Origin: Toxotes chatareus
Lineage: Eukaryota; Chordata; Actinopteri; Toxotidae
Reading direction: 5' to 3'
DNA length: 64,000 nt
Assembly (NCBI GenBank): GCA_016801885.1
Contig: JAFBJY010001374.1
Location: 62,001 to 126,000, forward strand
Both the position numbers and the translations under genes were made by a program. Shown here one piece after another: positions 44,583 to 57,312 of this stretch. A model generated the notes under the pieces. The model was not told where the DNA came from. It ran no database searches and saw only the letters and a program-made list of their open reading frames with translations. Each line of letters begins with the position of its first letter. The stretch's first letter is position 1.

Positions 44583-45340
44583 GAGTATCAGGAAATATGC
44601 TGTAAAAGAATTTAATGGAGGCTGTGCACTGTGTAAAATGGCAACAAAGGTGACACAGGATATATCCAATAAAAAATGATGGTCATAGATGAGCTCTGGA
44701 CTAACTTACAACCAGGGGATGCACTGTAAAATATTACAACAGTGTAACAAGTAGGGTGGCAAGTAAGATGGCGGCACACTCAGTGCCATGTATGGCTGTT
44801 TTATGCCGTGTATGGCTTTGCAAGTGAAGTTTCTTGTTTTGTGTATGTTTTAATATATGTAACTGGCATGATCTCCTTCAGCTTGGACTATGTTACACTG
44901 TGTGTGTGTGTGTGTGTATGTGTGTGTTATGTATGCTGCTAATGTTGTTATAAGTTTTTATTTATTCTTTTTTCTTTTTTAATAGACTCAATGATGCACT
45001 GACTGGAGAGCATTTTAAATTTTGTTGTACCTGTGACAGTAAAGATCTATGCTATTCTATTCTAATGAACTTGTATAAAAATAATGATGTAAAAAATAAA
45101 AATCAGCTCATGCATTGTAAAATGGAAGTTAGGCTGCACTGTTAAAAACACAACAACCAGGGTGACAACATGGAAAACATCACAAGGGAAAGGACTGTCA
45201 GAAATATGTGATGCAGTGTGAAAATGAAAACGACCAATGAAAACATCAGCAGTAAAAGTACACAAGTATTATCAGCAGCCAGACGATTCACTGTAAAACA
45301 TGAAAAACAGGGTGAACACCAGGTATACACTGTAAAAAAA
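44583..45340 (+). repeat. 'ctgtaaaa' dispersed repeat, copy 2, with nested insertion
   Basis: Same phrases as 21905-22324 (GGAGGCTGTGCACTGTGTAA, AAAGGACTGTCAGAAATATG). It continues past GACGATTCA with CTGTAAAACATGAAAAACAG, showing what was displaced by insertion in copy 1. Interrupted by the element at 44746-45065. Confidence 0.8.
44746..45065 (+). mobile_element. Short LINE-derived element with (TTCTA)n tail
   Basis: Begins near GTAAGATGGCGGCACACTCA and ends ACAGTAAAGATCTATGCTAT then TCTATTCTA. A GATGGCGGC head and short pentamer tail suggest a non-autonomous non-LTR copy. Contains a (GT)n run (44900-44930). Duplicate at about 52378-52700. Confidence 0.5.
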
Positions 45341-45389
45341 GTGAAGTTGAAAAACTCTTTAAACATTTTTCAAATAAACTTAACAGCTT

Positions 45390-45976
45390 CTTGTTTTAGT
45401 AAAATTTCAGCTGCAGGTTTTCACTCTCATCTTTTCTGAGTCTTTTTTTTTTTTAAGTTGACTTTTAAAATTTATAGAATTGAGGCTCAAAAGTAGTTTA
45501 AAGTAGTCAGGAGCTTTCTAACTTCCAATATGCATAAGAACCACTTTACTGCACATTATATACCTTGTATTTTATTTTATCTTTATCTCATTTTTATTTT
45601 ATATATTCCCAGATATATATATTTTATTTCATTCTTATTCTGTGTGCTGACAGACATTGTTGTTTAATGTTCTCACTAATGGTTCAGGTACAAAAACACA
45701 TTTCCCTGTACATTGTACTATGTATAATTGTACATGTGACATTTATCTTGTCTTTTCATGGCTGTGTGTGTGTGTGTGTAGTTTCTGAGAGCCTGGCCCT
45801 GAGAGGGAGATATGTGGATCTGGACTTTGAAGTATGTAGTATATCTCAGTGAAGCCTGTATACTCCTTGTCACAGCCGACCCCCAAAAATTTGAGGGTAT
45901 GTGAGGGTAGGGTGGTCCTGCAGGAAATATCAAAAACACTTTATTGCCAGGTATGTTACATATACAAGGAATTTGA
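45390..45976. other. Non-coding end of the duplicated block
   Basis: No gene recognised. T-run, (GT)n at 45767-45778 and a LINE-like ending. Duplicate at about 53025-53608. Confidence 0.5.
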
Positions 45977-48900
45977 ATGGGAGGGGTTGGAGCTCAGAGC
46001 TGAGGCCAGAGAAGCACAGCCTTCCTCTGTGATCAGACATCCTGACAGCCTGCAGACACACACAACATCACACAGGAACCCTCTGTCAACACCTGCTGGT
46101 CTGTTTTGTTATTTTTTGTACATCTTTTTGTTTTTAGTTCTGGTCCAATTTGTACCAGGTTCAATGTATTTAAGGCAAATTCCTTAAACATCATCTGTAG
46201 GATTAAAAAAAATCAACAACTGAAGAAAAACAAAAGAAAATGAATAATTTTCTGAGTCTAGAAAGTTCTGCTGAACCTTAGTAAAATTTACTTTGAACAA
46301 TCCTACACATCAGTTAAAAAGGTTGATGGATTCTGACCTGAGAGTCTCCAGGGTACAGTGTTGACTCTTCAGTCCAGCAGACAGAAGCTTCACCCCTGAA
46401 TCCTGCAGGTCATTGTTACTCAGGTCCAGGTGTCTCAGACTAGAGGACTGGGAGCTGAGAACTGAGGACAGAATTTCACAGCTTCTCTCTGAGAGGTTAC
46501 AGCTGCTCAGTCTGAAGAGGAAACAATGAAGAAAAAGTCAAATAACATTTGTGTTGAAAGGACAATCAAAGGAACAAAACTCTCAGTTTGCTCATTTCTC
46601 AACAAGTTGGAGACATGACAGTTAAATATGACACAATCAGTAATAAACAGACATGTACAGTCAAGGCCGTAAGTATTTGGACGGTTAGAGATGATATGTT
46701 AACCTGCTCAAATTAAAGCTGAGACTTGGCTCTTTAATGTAGGATCCATTATTTTAATTCAGATTCAATATGATGAAGCTCAGAGCTCAAAGATGGTGAT
46801 AAGGAATTAAAGAAGAGAGGAATTTATTTTCCCTCCTGCTGAATAAAATAGTCTTTATATAATGATGAATAAATCCAACTATCTATACACTCACAGAGCT
46901 TTGTTAGAGGCTTTGACAACTGGCAGCAGCTTCAGAAGAGCCTCCTCTGAAGCAGAGTATTTCTTCAGGTCAAACACATCCACATCTTTTTCTGATGACA
47001 GTAAGATGAAGACCAGAGCTGACCATTGAGCAGGAGACAATTCACCTGTGGAGAGACGTCCTGAACTCAGGGACTGTTGGATCTGCTCCACTAGAGAACG
47101 ATCATTCAGTTCATTCAGACAATGGAACAGGTTGATGCTTTGCTCTGCAGAGGGAGTCTCTTCAATCTTCTTCTTGATGTACTGGACTGTTTGCTGATTG
47201 GTCTGTGAGCCACTTCCTGTCTGTGTCAGCAGACCTCGTAGGAGAGTCTGATTGGTCTGCAGTGAAAGACCCAGGAGGAAGCGGAGGAACAAGTCCAGGT
47301 GTCCATTTGGACTCTGTAAGGCCTTGTCCACAGCCCTCTGGTAGAGCTGCGTTGGATCAGGTTTGTCTCTGAACAGTTTAGACCACAGGGAGGTTGATTG
47401 TTCTTCTGAGTTGATGAAGGTCAGATGGACATGAAGAGCAGCCAGAAACTCCTGAAGACTCAGATGGACGAAGCAGAACACCTTGTCCTGGTACAGTCCT
47501 CTTACCTCTTTAAAGACCTGTGTGAACACTCCTGAGTACACTGAGGCTGCTCTGATATCGATGCCACACTCTGTCAGGTCTGATTCATAGAAGATCAGGT
47601 TTCCTTTCTGCAGCTGCTCAAAAGCCAGTTTTCCCAGAGACTCAATCATCTTCCTGGCCTCTGGACTCCAGTGTGGATCTGTCTCAGCTCCTCCATCATA
47701 CTTAACGTTCTTCAGTTTGGACTGAACCACCAGGAAGTGGATGTACATCTCAGTCAGGGTCTTGGGCAGCCCTCCTCCCTCTCTGGTTTTCAACACATCC
47801 TCCAGAACTGTAGCAGTGATCCAGCAGAAGACGGGGATGTGGCACATGATGTGGAGGCTTCGTGAAGTCTTGATGTGGGAGATGATCCTTCTGGCCTGCT
47901 CCTCCTCTCTGAACCTCTTCCTGAAGTACTCCTCCTTCTGTGGGTCAGTGAACCCTCTGACCTCTGTCACCATGTCAACACACTCTGATTGGCTGCTGCA
48001 GGTCGTGTGGTTATCCAGAGGCGAGCAGTGGGAAGCAGTTTCCTCCTGATGAGGTTTGTCAGCAGCACATCCACTGAGGTGGACTCTGTAACATCAGTCA
48101 GGATCTCAGTGTTGTGGAAGTCCAGAGGAAGTCGACACTCATCCAGACCATCAAAGATGAACAGAACCTGGACCTCTTCAAACCTGCAGAGTCCTGCTTC
48201 TTTGGTTTCAGTAAAGAAGTGATGAACAAGTTCCACCAAGCTGAACTTTTTCTCTTTCAGCACATTCAGCTCTCTGAACGTGAATGGAAATGTGAAGTGT
48301 ATGTCCTGGTTGGCTTTGTCTTCAGCCCAGTCCAGAGTCAACTTCTGTGTTAAGACTGTTTTCCCAATGCCAGCTACTCCCTTTGTCATCACTGTTCTGA
48401 TTGGTCCATCTCTTCCAGGTGTGGCTTTAAAGATGTCTTCTTGTCTGATGCTTGTTTCTGGTCTGGCTGGTTTCCTGGATGCTGTTTCAATCTGTCTGAC
48501 CTCATGTTCATCATTGACCTCTCCAGTCCCTCCCTCTGTGATGTAGAGCTCTGTGTAGATCTGATTCAGAAGGGTTGGGTTTCCTGCTTTAGAGATCCCC
48601 TCAAACACACACTGGAACTTCTTCTTCAGAGTAGATTTAAGTTTACGTTGACAAACTGGAGCAACATGTCCTGAATGAACAAACAAGAAACAACATCAAT
48701 GACTGATTCATAAAGAAAACATGACATGTTCATCCCCCTAAAGAACACACATGAACATATTTCCCTCCATGTGTTGAGACGTTAGTAAATGTCCCATTTG
48801 TCCATCATGTTGAATCTTTAGAGAAATCCTCTTACTGCTGTGCAGACAGTCAGCCAGCTCCTCCTGCTTCATTCTCTTTAGGAAGTTGACTGTGATCTTC

Positions 48901-50595
48901 ACAAAGCCTCTCTGCTGCTCCTCCTCTGCTCTTCATCCTCACTGTCCAACACCTCCTCATCCTCCCTCTGACTATTTGAAAATTCTGGGTAATCTGGATT
49001 CACAACCTTCTGGATCTTCTTCAGCTCATTTTTCACAAAAGTGACAATGTTGTCCTCCAGCAGCTGGAACAGAAAACTATATGAATGACACAATCAAAGT
49101 AAAAGCATGGAGCCAAACATCAGATCCATGTTGGACACACTGACAATCCACTGCTCTAAAAAGTGCAGCATGGAGATTATTGTCAACACAACAGATGTCA
49201 AAGTAGTTGCTTTCCATGTACAGACCATAAATATGGAGTCGAGGTGTGTTTGGCGCTGCTGGGCAGACTGAGCACTGGGAACCTCTGAGCTCTCCTGGTC
49301 CACTCTGTGGAGGAATCATGAAGAATTAGCTCACATTATGTTTGTACACAAACTTTTCAATTCAATTTTTAATTCAATTCAGGAAAAACTCCCTTTTAAC
49401 AGGAAGAAACCTTGAGCAGAACCCGGCTCATATGGGGTACCCTCCTGCTGATGGCCAGGCTGGGTGAAAGGAGGAAAAGGAGGAAGATAGGACAGTTGGA
49501 AATGGAGGAGAGGAGGAGAAGGACATGCAGCATAATACAAACAATTGACAATGTTAGAGGGTCAGCATTTAGATTACAGTTAGTGAACAGTTAGTGGATA
49601 ATGTGTGCTCAGCAAACAACAGCTGCTTTTATGTTCTGTAGTGACTGTACTGATTAAAGCAAACACTACTGTGCTGTGACATTCTCAATGAGAGAAAACA
49701 AGCAATCAGTTCTGTACCTCATGACCTAGAGTCATCACAACAAGTCCACCTTTTAAATGATGAATTTTAAGGACTCACACTGGGTTTGACAGAAGTCTCA
49801 CCTCAGCTACAGGACACTAACACAAACACTGGAACTGGATAGGTGCTGAGTTACAGGGAGTATTAGTTCTGATCTGAATGACACATATAAGAACATAAGA
49901 AGTGCCATCAACTTTGCCACTAAAGCCTGTGTTTCAGCCTGATCATGTTCATATACTGTGTCATTCATGAAGCCTGGAGACAAAACACAATCACTTCATC
50001 TTTCATAGAAGACCAGTTATACAGGACAGCTGTCTGATACATTTTAAACTCAGCTGCAGCTCACTTCTTTGCAGCAGAGGGAGTCTGTCCTTCGAAATTA
50101 ATGGGGACATCCTTTGACCTGTCACTCTTCATGGACACACAGCTGGGCTCAAGTACATGAAAGTCTGGTCTCTGATGGATCCTGGTGGACACAGAGATTA
50201 AGACCATCGGGGACATGGTGACAGGGACAACATGTCTATTATTCATACAGTGTTCTCATAGTAAAAAAGAAAACATGTAGTCAGTTATAGCTCACTTCTT
50301 TGCAGCAGAGGGAGGCTGTTCTTCAAAATTAATGGGGACAGGTCCATGTTCAGGTCCAGGTCCAGCAGAGTCTGGTGTGTGCTGCTGCTCTGGCCTTCAA
50401 CACAACACACACAGAGCTTTGAGTGTGAATAATGATGGTGCAGTGATGTGAGTGCTGAGCTCTGACATGGAGAAGAGTCATGGACAGTTAGAGATCCTCA
50501 TCTCACCTCTGAGCTTTTGGTCTGGATCTCATGGTCCCCACACAGACTTTTTTAGGGGGAGGGGCTCCCTCCTCTCTGTCCTCACACTGATTCAT
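45977..50595 (-). pseudogene. NLR gene, copy 2, 3'-truncated
   Basis: The exons mirror copy 1: first coding exon 50595-50507, PSCVSMKS exon 50181-50065, QSSEV exon 49304-49226, FISNA 49063-48836, NACHT 48674-46895, LRR 46511-46338 and the first 73 nt of the next LRR exon (46049-45977). The duplication joint then cuts the exon, and copy 1's upstream region follows. So it lacks the rest of that LRR and the B30.2 domain. The FISNA and NACHT frameshifts are identical to copy 1. The only coding difference noticed is Glu for Lys (NVLKEKKFSL). A read-through transcript could splice onto copy 1 exons downstream. Confidence 0.8.
49356..49623 (+). repeat. 'caattcaatt' dispersed element, copy 4
   Basis: Duplicate of 41724-41990, with one extra T in the AATTTTTAATTC run. 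Confidence 0.85.
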
Positions 50596-50851
50596 GATGT
50601 TGAATTCACATCCACATCAGCTCACACACACTTTCTACCTTCATCTGGAGAGAAAACACTAATCATTCATCTGCACATCAACTGAAATCATCCTCTCCAT
50701 CATTTGTCCTGTAGAAATATCAGCTGCTCCTCCACTGATTGGCTCTTCTTTCCTCTTTCATATCTTTCACACATGATTCAGAGACGACCATTTCCATTTA
50801 CTGACACACAGATGGACTGAGATCCACTGATTTTATCTGCAGTGTTTCTAT

Positions 50852-50923
50852 GCGTTGGTGGTATAGTGGTTAGCATAGCTGCCTTCCAAGCAGTTGACCC
50901 GGGTTCGATTCCCGGCCAACGCA
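50852..50923 (+). tRNA. tRNA-Gly (TCC), copy 2, intact fold
   Basis: 72 nt. Acceptor GCGTTGG/CCAACGC, D arm region GTGGTATAGTGGTTAGCAT, anticodon arm CTGCCTTCCAAGCAG with TCC, T arm CCGGGTTCGATTCCCGG. Fold complete. As in copy 1, there is no TTTT stop next to it and a LINE-like tail (50924-50978) follows directly, so it may be a recent SINE-like insertion, not an ordinary tRNA gene. Confidence 0.85.
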
Positions 50924-50978
50924 TAAATATTAACGAATTTCCCCACGGGGATTAATAAAGTATCTATCTATCTATCTA
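50924..50978 (+). repeat. LINE-like tail joined to tRNA copy 2
   Basis: Same as 43290-43344: TTTCCCCACGGGGATTAATA then AAGTATCTATCTATC. Confidence 0.7.
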
Positions 50979-52533
50979 AAATGACTTGATGAAACAAGCT
51001 GCAGGTGGTTATTCCACACAAAACAACTGAGACTCAGTTCATTTCTCCTCAATATTATTCCAGGGGCCCTTTTAGTTGAAGCCCCTGGCACTTTCCTGCC
51101 TTTTCTAATAGTAAAGTCTGAACTATATGAAGCAGCAACAACAAACCAAACCAAACAGCAGAGACACAGATAGACACCAATAAAAACAGCAAATATGTCC
51201 TGACAGACAGTTTTTCTGTTTGTACTGTGACCAGCCACAGAGATATAATCACCTATCAGAGCTGCTGAGATGCTTTATTGTGAGAGTATTTATGGATTTG
51301 GGTCTTTATCATCTAATTCATCAGGTAGAGTTTGTCCTGATAGGACCAGGAGGCCTCTGACTCTGTGGATGGAGTGTTAACTGTCTCTCTGAAAATCACA
51401 TAGAGCCTGAAAAACCCTGTCAGCCCCTCTGAGCTCAGTCCCGTAGAGTTCATCTAATGACAGAGAAAGTCAGAGCTGTTCTCCAGCCGCTGTCCGGCCG
51501 AGCTCAGACCGCATTTAGCGGCTCAGACTGCTGGAGAGCAGCGGCTCAGGTCCGCCTCCTCCACAGGCTGATTCAGGCAGGAAAAGCTGCCTTCAGTCAG
51601 CAGTAAGTGGAGCCACAGACTAACAAAGGCTCCGTGTTCAGCTACTGACCATCAGCTCACTCTGCTTCTACTCTGACTCCACCGCTTCTACTGCAAATAT
51701 CCACACAACATGGAGGATAATGAATGAATGAAGAGACACGAACCGCTGCGTCTCTGCGCGCCGCCATGTATGAATGACGGTCCTCCTCCTACCTCATCCC
51801 GAGTTTACAGTGACAACTCAGAGTCTACAAAACTAAACATCATAACGCGGTATAAAAAAAAGCACAACATCCAAAAAACTCGAAAATCAGATAATTCAGA
51901 TAATTACAGGAAGTGTTGACGAGTAAAACATTAAAAGTGCGGACATTTACCTTCAGACAGAGAAAATCATCCGCGCCAAAAACTTCGGTCAAAGTGAAAG
52001 TAAACTTTCATATACCGTGGAATGCAGTGATGGGAATTTCAACTCTTTTAAGAGAGCCGGTACTTATGGCTCGGCTCACTAAAAAGAGACGACTCTTTTT
52101 TTGTTGTTTAAATTAATTTATTACTAAAATAAAGTAAAATAACGTGTACAATTAATTTCTAATGTACAAAACATATATTATATCAAGTGTTTATTATTTA
52201 TATGGCTTGGCTAAACATTGAGTATCAGGAAATATGCTGTAAAAGAATTTAATGGAGGCTGTGCACTGTGTAAAATGGCAACAAAGGTGACACAGGATAT
52301 ATCCAATAAAAAATGATGGTCATAGATGAGCTCTGGACTAACTTACAACCAGGGGATGCACTGTAAAATATTACAACAGTGTAACAAGTAGGGTGGCAAG
52401 TAAGATGGCGGCACACTCAGTGCCATGTATGGCTGTTTTATGCCGTGTATGGCTTTGCAAGTGAAGTTTCTTGTTTTGTGTATGTTTTAATATATGTAAC
52501 TGGCATGATCTCCTTCAGCTTGGACTATGTTAC

Positions 52534-52568
<35 letters not shown>

Positions 52569-53784
52569 ATGCTGCTAATGTTGTTATAAGTTTTTATTTA
52601 TTCTTTTTTCTTTTTTAATAGACTCAATGATGCACTGACTGGAGAGCATTTTAAATTTTGTTGTACCTGTGACAGTAAAGATCTATGCTATTCTATTCTA
52701 ATGAACTTGTATAAAAATAATGATGTAAAAAATAAAAATCAGCTCATGCATTGTAAAATGGAAGTTAGGCTGCACTGTTAAAAACACAACAACCAGGGTG
52801 ACAACATGGAAAACATCACAAGGGAAAGGACTGTCAGAAATATGTGATGCAGTGTGAAAATGAAAACGACCAATGAAAACATCAGCAGTAAAAGTACACA
52901 AGTATTATCAGCAGCCAGACGATTCACTGTAAAACATGAAAAACAGGGTGAACACCAGGTATACACTGTAAAAAAAGTGAAGTTGAAAAACTCTTTAAAC
53001 ATTTTTCAAATAAACTTAACAGCTTCTTGTTTTAGTAAAATTTCAGCTGCAGGTTTTCACTCTCATCTTTTCTGAGTCTTTTTTTTTTTTTTTTTAGTTG
53101 ACTTTTAAAATTTATAGAATTGAGGCTCAAAAGTAGTTTAAAGTAGTCAGGAGCTTTCTAACTTCCAATATGCATAAGAACCACTTTACTGCACATTATA
53201 TACCTTGTATTTTATTTTATCTTTATCTCATTTTATTTTATATATTCCCAGATATATATATTTTATTTCATTCTTATTCTGTGTGCTGACAGACATTGTT
53301 GTTTAATGTTCTCACTAATGGTTCAGGTACAAAAACACATTTCCCTGTACATTGTACTATGTATAATTGTACATGTGACATTTATCTTGTCTTTTCATGG
53401 CTGTGTGTGTGTGTGTGTAGTTTCTGAGAGCCTGGCCCTGAGAGGGAGATATGTGGATCTGGACTTTGAAGTATGTAGTATATCTCAGTGAAGCCTGTAT
53501 ACTCCTTGTCACAGCCGACCCCCAAAAATTTGAGGGTATGTGAGGGTAGGGTGGTCCTGCAGGAAATATCAAAAACACTTTATTGCCAGGTATGTTACAT
53601 ATACAAGGAATTTGACATGGTGTTGTTGGTGCAAGAATTGTACTGACAAGTCCCATAACACAGTCAGCAAGATATACTGAATAAAAGAAAGAAAATACTA
53701 AGAGGGAGACAATCTGTACAAATAATGTGCAATGTTGCAAAGAATGGGAATTAAGATAAAAAAAGATAATACTGCACTAATTTC

Positions 53785-53905
53785 CATAGGAGTGTTAATA
53801 TAACGCCAGTCACCAGTTTGACATACTGGGAACCGGTGTTGATGGTCCGGGAGTCAGAGATGTGCTTTCCCAGCTTCACATACTTCTTGTAGTCTGCAGT
53901 CATTT
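53785..53905 (-). pseudogene. Antisense L2-like LINE RT fragment
   Basis: The minus frame includes KYVKLGKHISDSRTINTGSQ, matching the RT stretch just before the conserved GxPQG motif of jockey-type LINEs. Same strand as the fragments at 57313-58915, so it is probably the far side of one older LINE split by the insertion at 53907-57312. Confidence 0.6.
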
Positions 53906-53906
53906 A

Positions 53907-56900
53907 CTTTTGGTGGTCAGTTGAAATGGCGGCGCGTGTGCAACGCGAGGCTCAGCGTCTCCCCAGTTTTTGCAAAATTGCAGTAGTTTTCCTGCTCATC
54001 TCGGGTCTGTTCGTACAGAACAGCTTTTCTTTAACATCATACACCCGACAGGAGCTTTTGGATATCAACCTACGCTTCTCCAACAGTTTTATCGCCGATC
54101 TTCGACTCATCCCCGAGATCTCCAGAACACCCGAGATGCACACTAACCAGCCGGGCGGAAGACCTCGCAGGCGGCGTCGAGATCGTAAACAGAGACGGGG
54201 AAAGCGCGGAGGGCTAAGAGCTAAGCTAAAAACAACACCGCACAGGCTCTCTCTACCCAGCGTTTTCCTCGCAAATGTCTGGTCATTGGTGAACAAACTG
54301 GACGAGATACGACTCCGCATCAGCAGCTGTAAGAGACTTCTGGACTGCAATGTCATGATTTTCACAGAAACATGGCTACACAGCGGCATACCCGACAATG
54401 CTATTGAGCTAGCCGGACGCCACACACTCCGGGCAGATAGAACGGCAGATGACTCCGGTAAGACCAGAGGCGGAGGACTGTGCATTTATGTAAACAACGC
54501 TTGGTGTACGAACTCTGTCATCGTTGGGAGACACTGCTCAGCTAACCTAGAGTTTCTCATGGTTAAGTGTAGACCTTTTTATCTGCCACGGGAGTTTACC
54601 TTCACCATTATCACTGCAGCCTACATTCCCCCAGATGCTAATGCCAAGCTTGCTATGAGGGAACTTCATGCAGCCGTTAGTAAACAGCAGACTGCTCACC
54701 CGGAGGCTGCATTTATTGTGGTGGGTGACTTCAATCATTCTAATTTAAAGACTGTGCTCCCAAAATTTCACCAGCATGTTTCCTGCCCCACCAGAGGAGA
54801 CAAAATTTTAGACCACGTTTATACAAACATTGCTGGAGCTTACACTGCCTCCCCCCCCCCACCTGGGACAGTCTGATCACCTTTCTTTGTTCCTCATTCC
54901 TAAATATTCACCCCTCATCAACCGTGTGAAGCCAACAGTGAAGACCATCAAAGTGTGTCCAGCAGGGGCAGACTCTGTACTTCAGGACAGGTTTCTACAT
55001 ACAGACTGGAGTATGTTTGCTTCTCAGGCCACCTGTGGCTCCCATACGGACATTGACACCTATGCCTCCTCTGTACTGGATTATATCAACACCACCATCG
55101 ACAGCATTACAACACAGAAACAGATCACCACATACCCTAATCAGAAGCCATGGATGAACAAGGACGTGCGGCTCCTGCTGAAGGCCCGGGACACCGCCTT
55201 CAGATCAGGTGATGCACAAGCCTACAGTGAATCCAGAGCTAACCTGAAGAGGGCCATCAAAAAGGCCAAGCACTGCTACAAGCTAAAGGTGGAGGAACAC
55301 TTTACCAACTCCGACCCCCGACGCATGTGGCAGGGCATCCAGGCCATCAGTGACTACAAGCCCAGCAACGTCACACCGGCAGCTACAGATGTCTCCTTCC
55401 TCAACGAGCTAAATGACTTTTATGCTCGCTTTGACAGAGACAACAAGGAGATGGCCACCAAGACAACACCCTCAGCAGACCATCAGCCCCTCATGTTCAC
55501 CTCCACAGATGTCTACAATGCACTAAGCCGGATCAACGCACGCAAGGCTGCTGGCCCAGACGGCATTCCTGGACGCGTGCTCAGGGCATGCGCGGAGCAG
55601 CTTGCAGGGGTCTTCATGGACATCTTCAACCTGTCCCTCACCCAAGCGGCTGTGCCAACATGCTTCAAGTCCACTTCCATCGTGCCAGTGCCAAAACACT
55701 CCTCCCCAGCGAGCCTGAACGACTACCGCCCTGTAGCACTCACACCTATAGTTATGAAGTGCTTTGAGCGACTGGTCCTGGCTCACCTCAAAAACTGCCT
55801 CCCACCGACACTGGACCCTCACCAATTTGCCTATCGCAGCAATAGGAGCATAGAAGATGCAGTATGCACAACTCTGCACTCTGTACTCACACACCTGGAC
55901 AACAACAACACCTACGCCCGAATGCTGTTTGTTGACTTCAGCTCAGCATTCAACACTGTCATCCCCTCCAAGTTGACCACTAAACTTGGAGAACTGGGCA
56001 TCGACACCTCCCTCTGTAACTGGATTACGGACTTTCTGACCAACAGACCTCAGCATGTCAGGTCAGGCCACATCTGCTCCAACACCACCACACTCAACAC
56101 CGGCGTACCACAGGGCTGTGTGCTGAGCCCATTCCTCTACTCCCTCTTCACCCATGACTGCAGACCTGTAAATGGATCCAACACCATTATCAAATTTGCA
56201 GATGACACCACGGTGATTGGCCTCATCAGCAACAACGATGAGACTGCCTACAGGGAGGAGGTACAGCACCTGGCCACGTGGTGCGGCAACAATAACTTGC
56301 TCCTGAACACCAGCAAGACAAAGGAGCTTATTGTGGACTTCAGGAGGGTGAAAAGAGGCACACACAGCCCCATTCACATCAATGGGATGGCCGTTGAACA
56401 TGTCTCCAGCTTCAAATTCCTGGGGACTCACATTACAGAGGACCTGTCCTGGTCCACCAACACCTCCAGCCTGGTCAAGAAGGCTCACCAGCGCCTCTTC
56501 TTCCTGAGGACACTGAAGAAGAACCACCTATCTTCAGCCGTTCTGGTGAACTTCTACCGGTCTGTGATTGAGAGCATCCTGACCAGCTGTATCACAGTCT
56601 GGTATGGAAACTCTTCAGTCGCTGACCGAAAGGCACTGCAGCGGGTGGTGAAAACTGCCCAACGCATAACTGGGACTCCACTTCCCTCCATTGAGGAGGT
56701 CCAGAGAAAACGCTGCCTGCAAAGAGCTCGCAACATTCTCAAGGACTCCTCTCACCCTGCAAATGGTCTGTTTAACCTCCTGCCCTCCAGGAGACGCTTC
56801 AGGAGCCTCCGAACGAGAACCAGTAGACTCAGGAACAGCTTTTTCCCCACAGCTGTTTCCTTATTGAACTTAGCCCCCCTGTAACCCCCCACCTCCACCT

Positions 56901-57312
56901 CCCACACCAACCCTGCCCCTGACGACATCCCCCCCACAACCCATACACACCAACCATACTCCTCACACCACCCACTTTTCTTCTCTATATAGTGTACTCC
57001 ATCTATATAGTAAGTTCATATTACCTGTATGTCTGTACATACACGTAGATACATAATGCATCTGTATAGTATGTTCAGAATACTTATTTAACTGTACATA
57101 CTGTTATAAAACACTCATCTGTATATCATGTTTATATATATTCATATATGTATATATCTAATGCGAATACTGTATATATTGCACTTTTTTTTTTTGCCAT
57201 ATCCTGCACTTGCTGCTTTTGCACTTCTGGTTAGATGCTAACTGCATTTCGTTACCCTGTCCCTGTACATGTGTAATGACAATAAAGTTGAATCTAATCT
57301 AATCTAATCTTA
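53907..57312 (+). mobile_element. Jockey-superfamily LINE, nearly full length
   Basis: A YY1-like GAAATGGCGGCGCG start, an endonuclease-RT coding region and a 3' end with AATAAAGTTGAATC then (TAATC)n (57280-57312). About 3.4 kb. It sits between antisense fragments of another LINE, so it is a younger insertion. L2, CR1 and Rex1 clades share this layout. Clade not assigned. Confidence 0.85.
53926..56884 (+). pseudogene. LINE endonuclease-reverse transcriptase, one frameshift
   Basis: The first frame (53926-54876) has a hydrophobic N-terminus (ICKIAVVFLLISGLFV-like), a very basic patch (GRPRRRRRDRKQRRGKRGG) and the AP-endonuclease landmarks FLANVWSLVNKLDEI, MIFTETWL, GGGLCIYVNN, VVGDFNH. A run of ten C at 54851-54860 shifts the frame. 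The second frame continues with GQSDHLSLFLIP (last endonuclease motif) and the RT: NARKAAGPDGIPGRVL, NDYRPVALTPIVMKCFERLV, FVDFSSAFNTV, TGVPQGCVLSPFLYSLFTHD, FADDTTVIG (catalytic FADD, about 56190) and FKFLGTHIT, ending with a stop at 56882-56884. Only one break over 985 codons suggests a young copy or a sequence error in the C-run. It makes nicked target DNA and reverse-transcribes its RNA there. Confidence 0.85.

Larger units (their letters stand above)
38345..45976. repeat. Tandem duplication block, copy 1 (7,632 bp)
   Basis: Matches 45977-53608 nearly base for base. The offset stays at 7,632 with shifts of one or two bases at homopolymers and the GT run. One substitution changes Lys to Glu in NACHT (about 40625 versus 48257). 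The left break is inside an LRR exon. The right break follows ACATATACAAGGAATTTGA. The joint ...GGAATTTGA|ATGGGAGGG has no clear microhomology. Confidence 0.95.
45977..53608. repeat. Tandem duplication block, copy 2
   Basis: Direct repeat of 38345-45976. Only scattered one- or two-base indels (A-runs at 46222 and 51860, T-run at 53080, GT run at 52536) and rare substitutions separate the copies. Beyond 53608 the sequence (CATGGTGTTGTTGGTGCAAG) is unique to this side. Confidence 0.95.

Noticed and set aside
36858..53608. More than two NLR genes in the locus
   Set aside because: All NLR exons are accounted for by one gene and its truncated duplicate. No third set of FISNA or NACHT motifs was found.
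54547..56937. Minus-strand open frames opposite the LINE (54485-53952, 55894-55523, 56527-56063)
   Set aside because: They are antisense shadows of the endonuclease-RT frame without own motifs.
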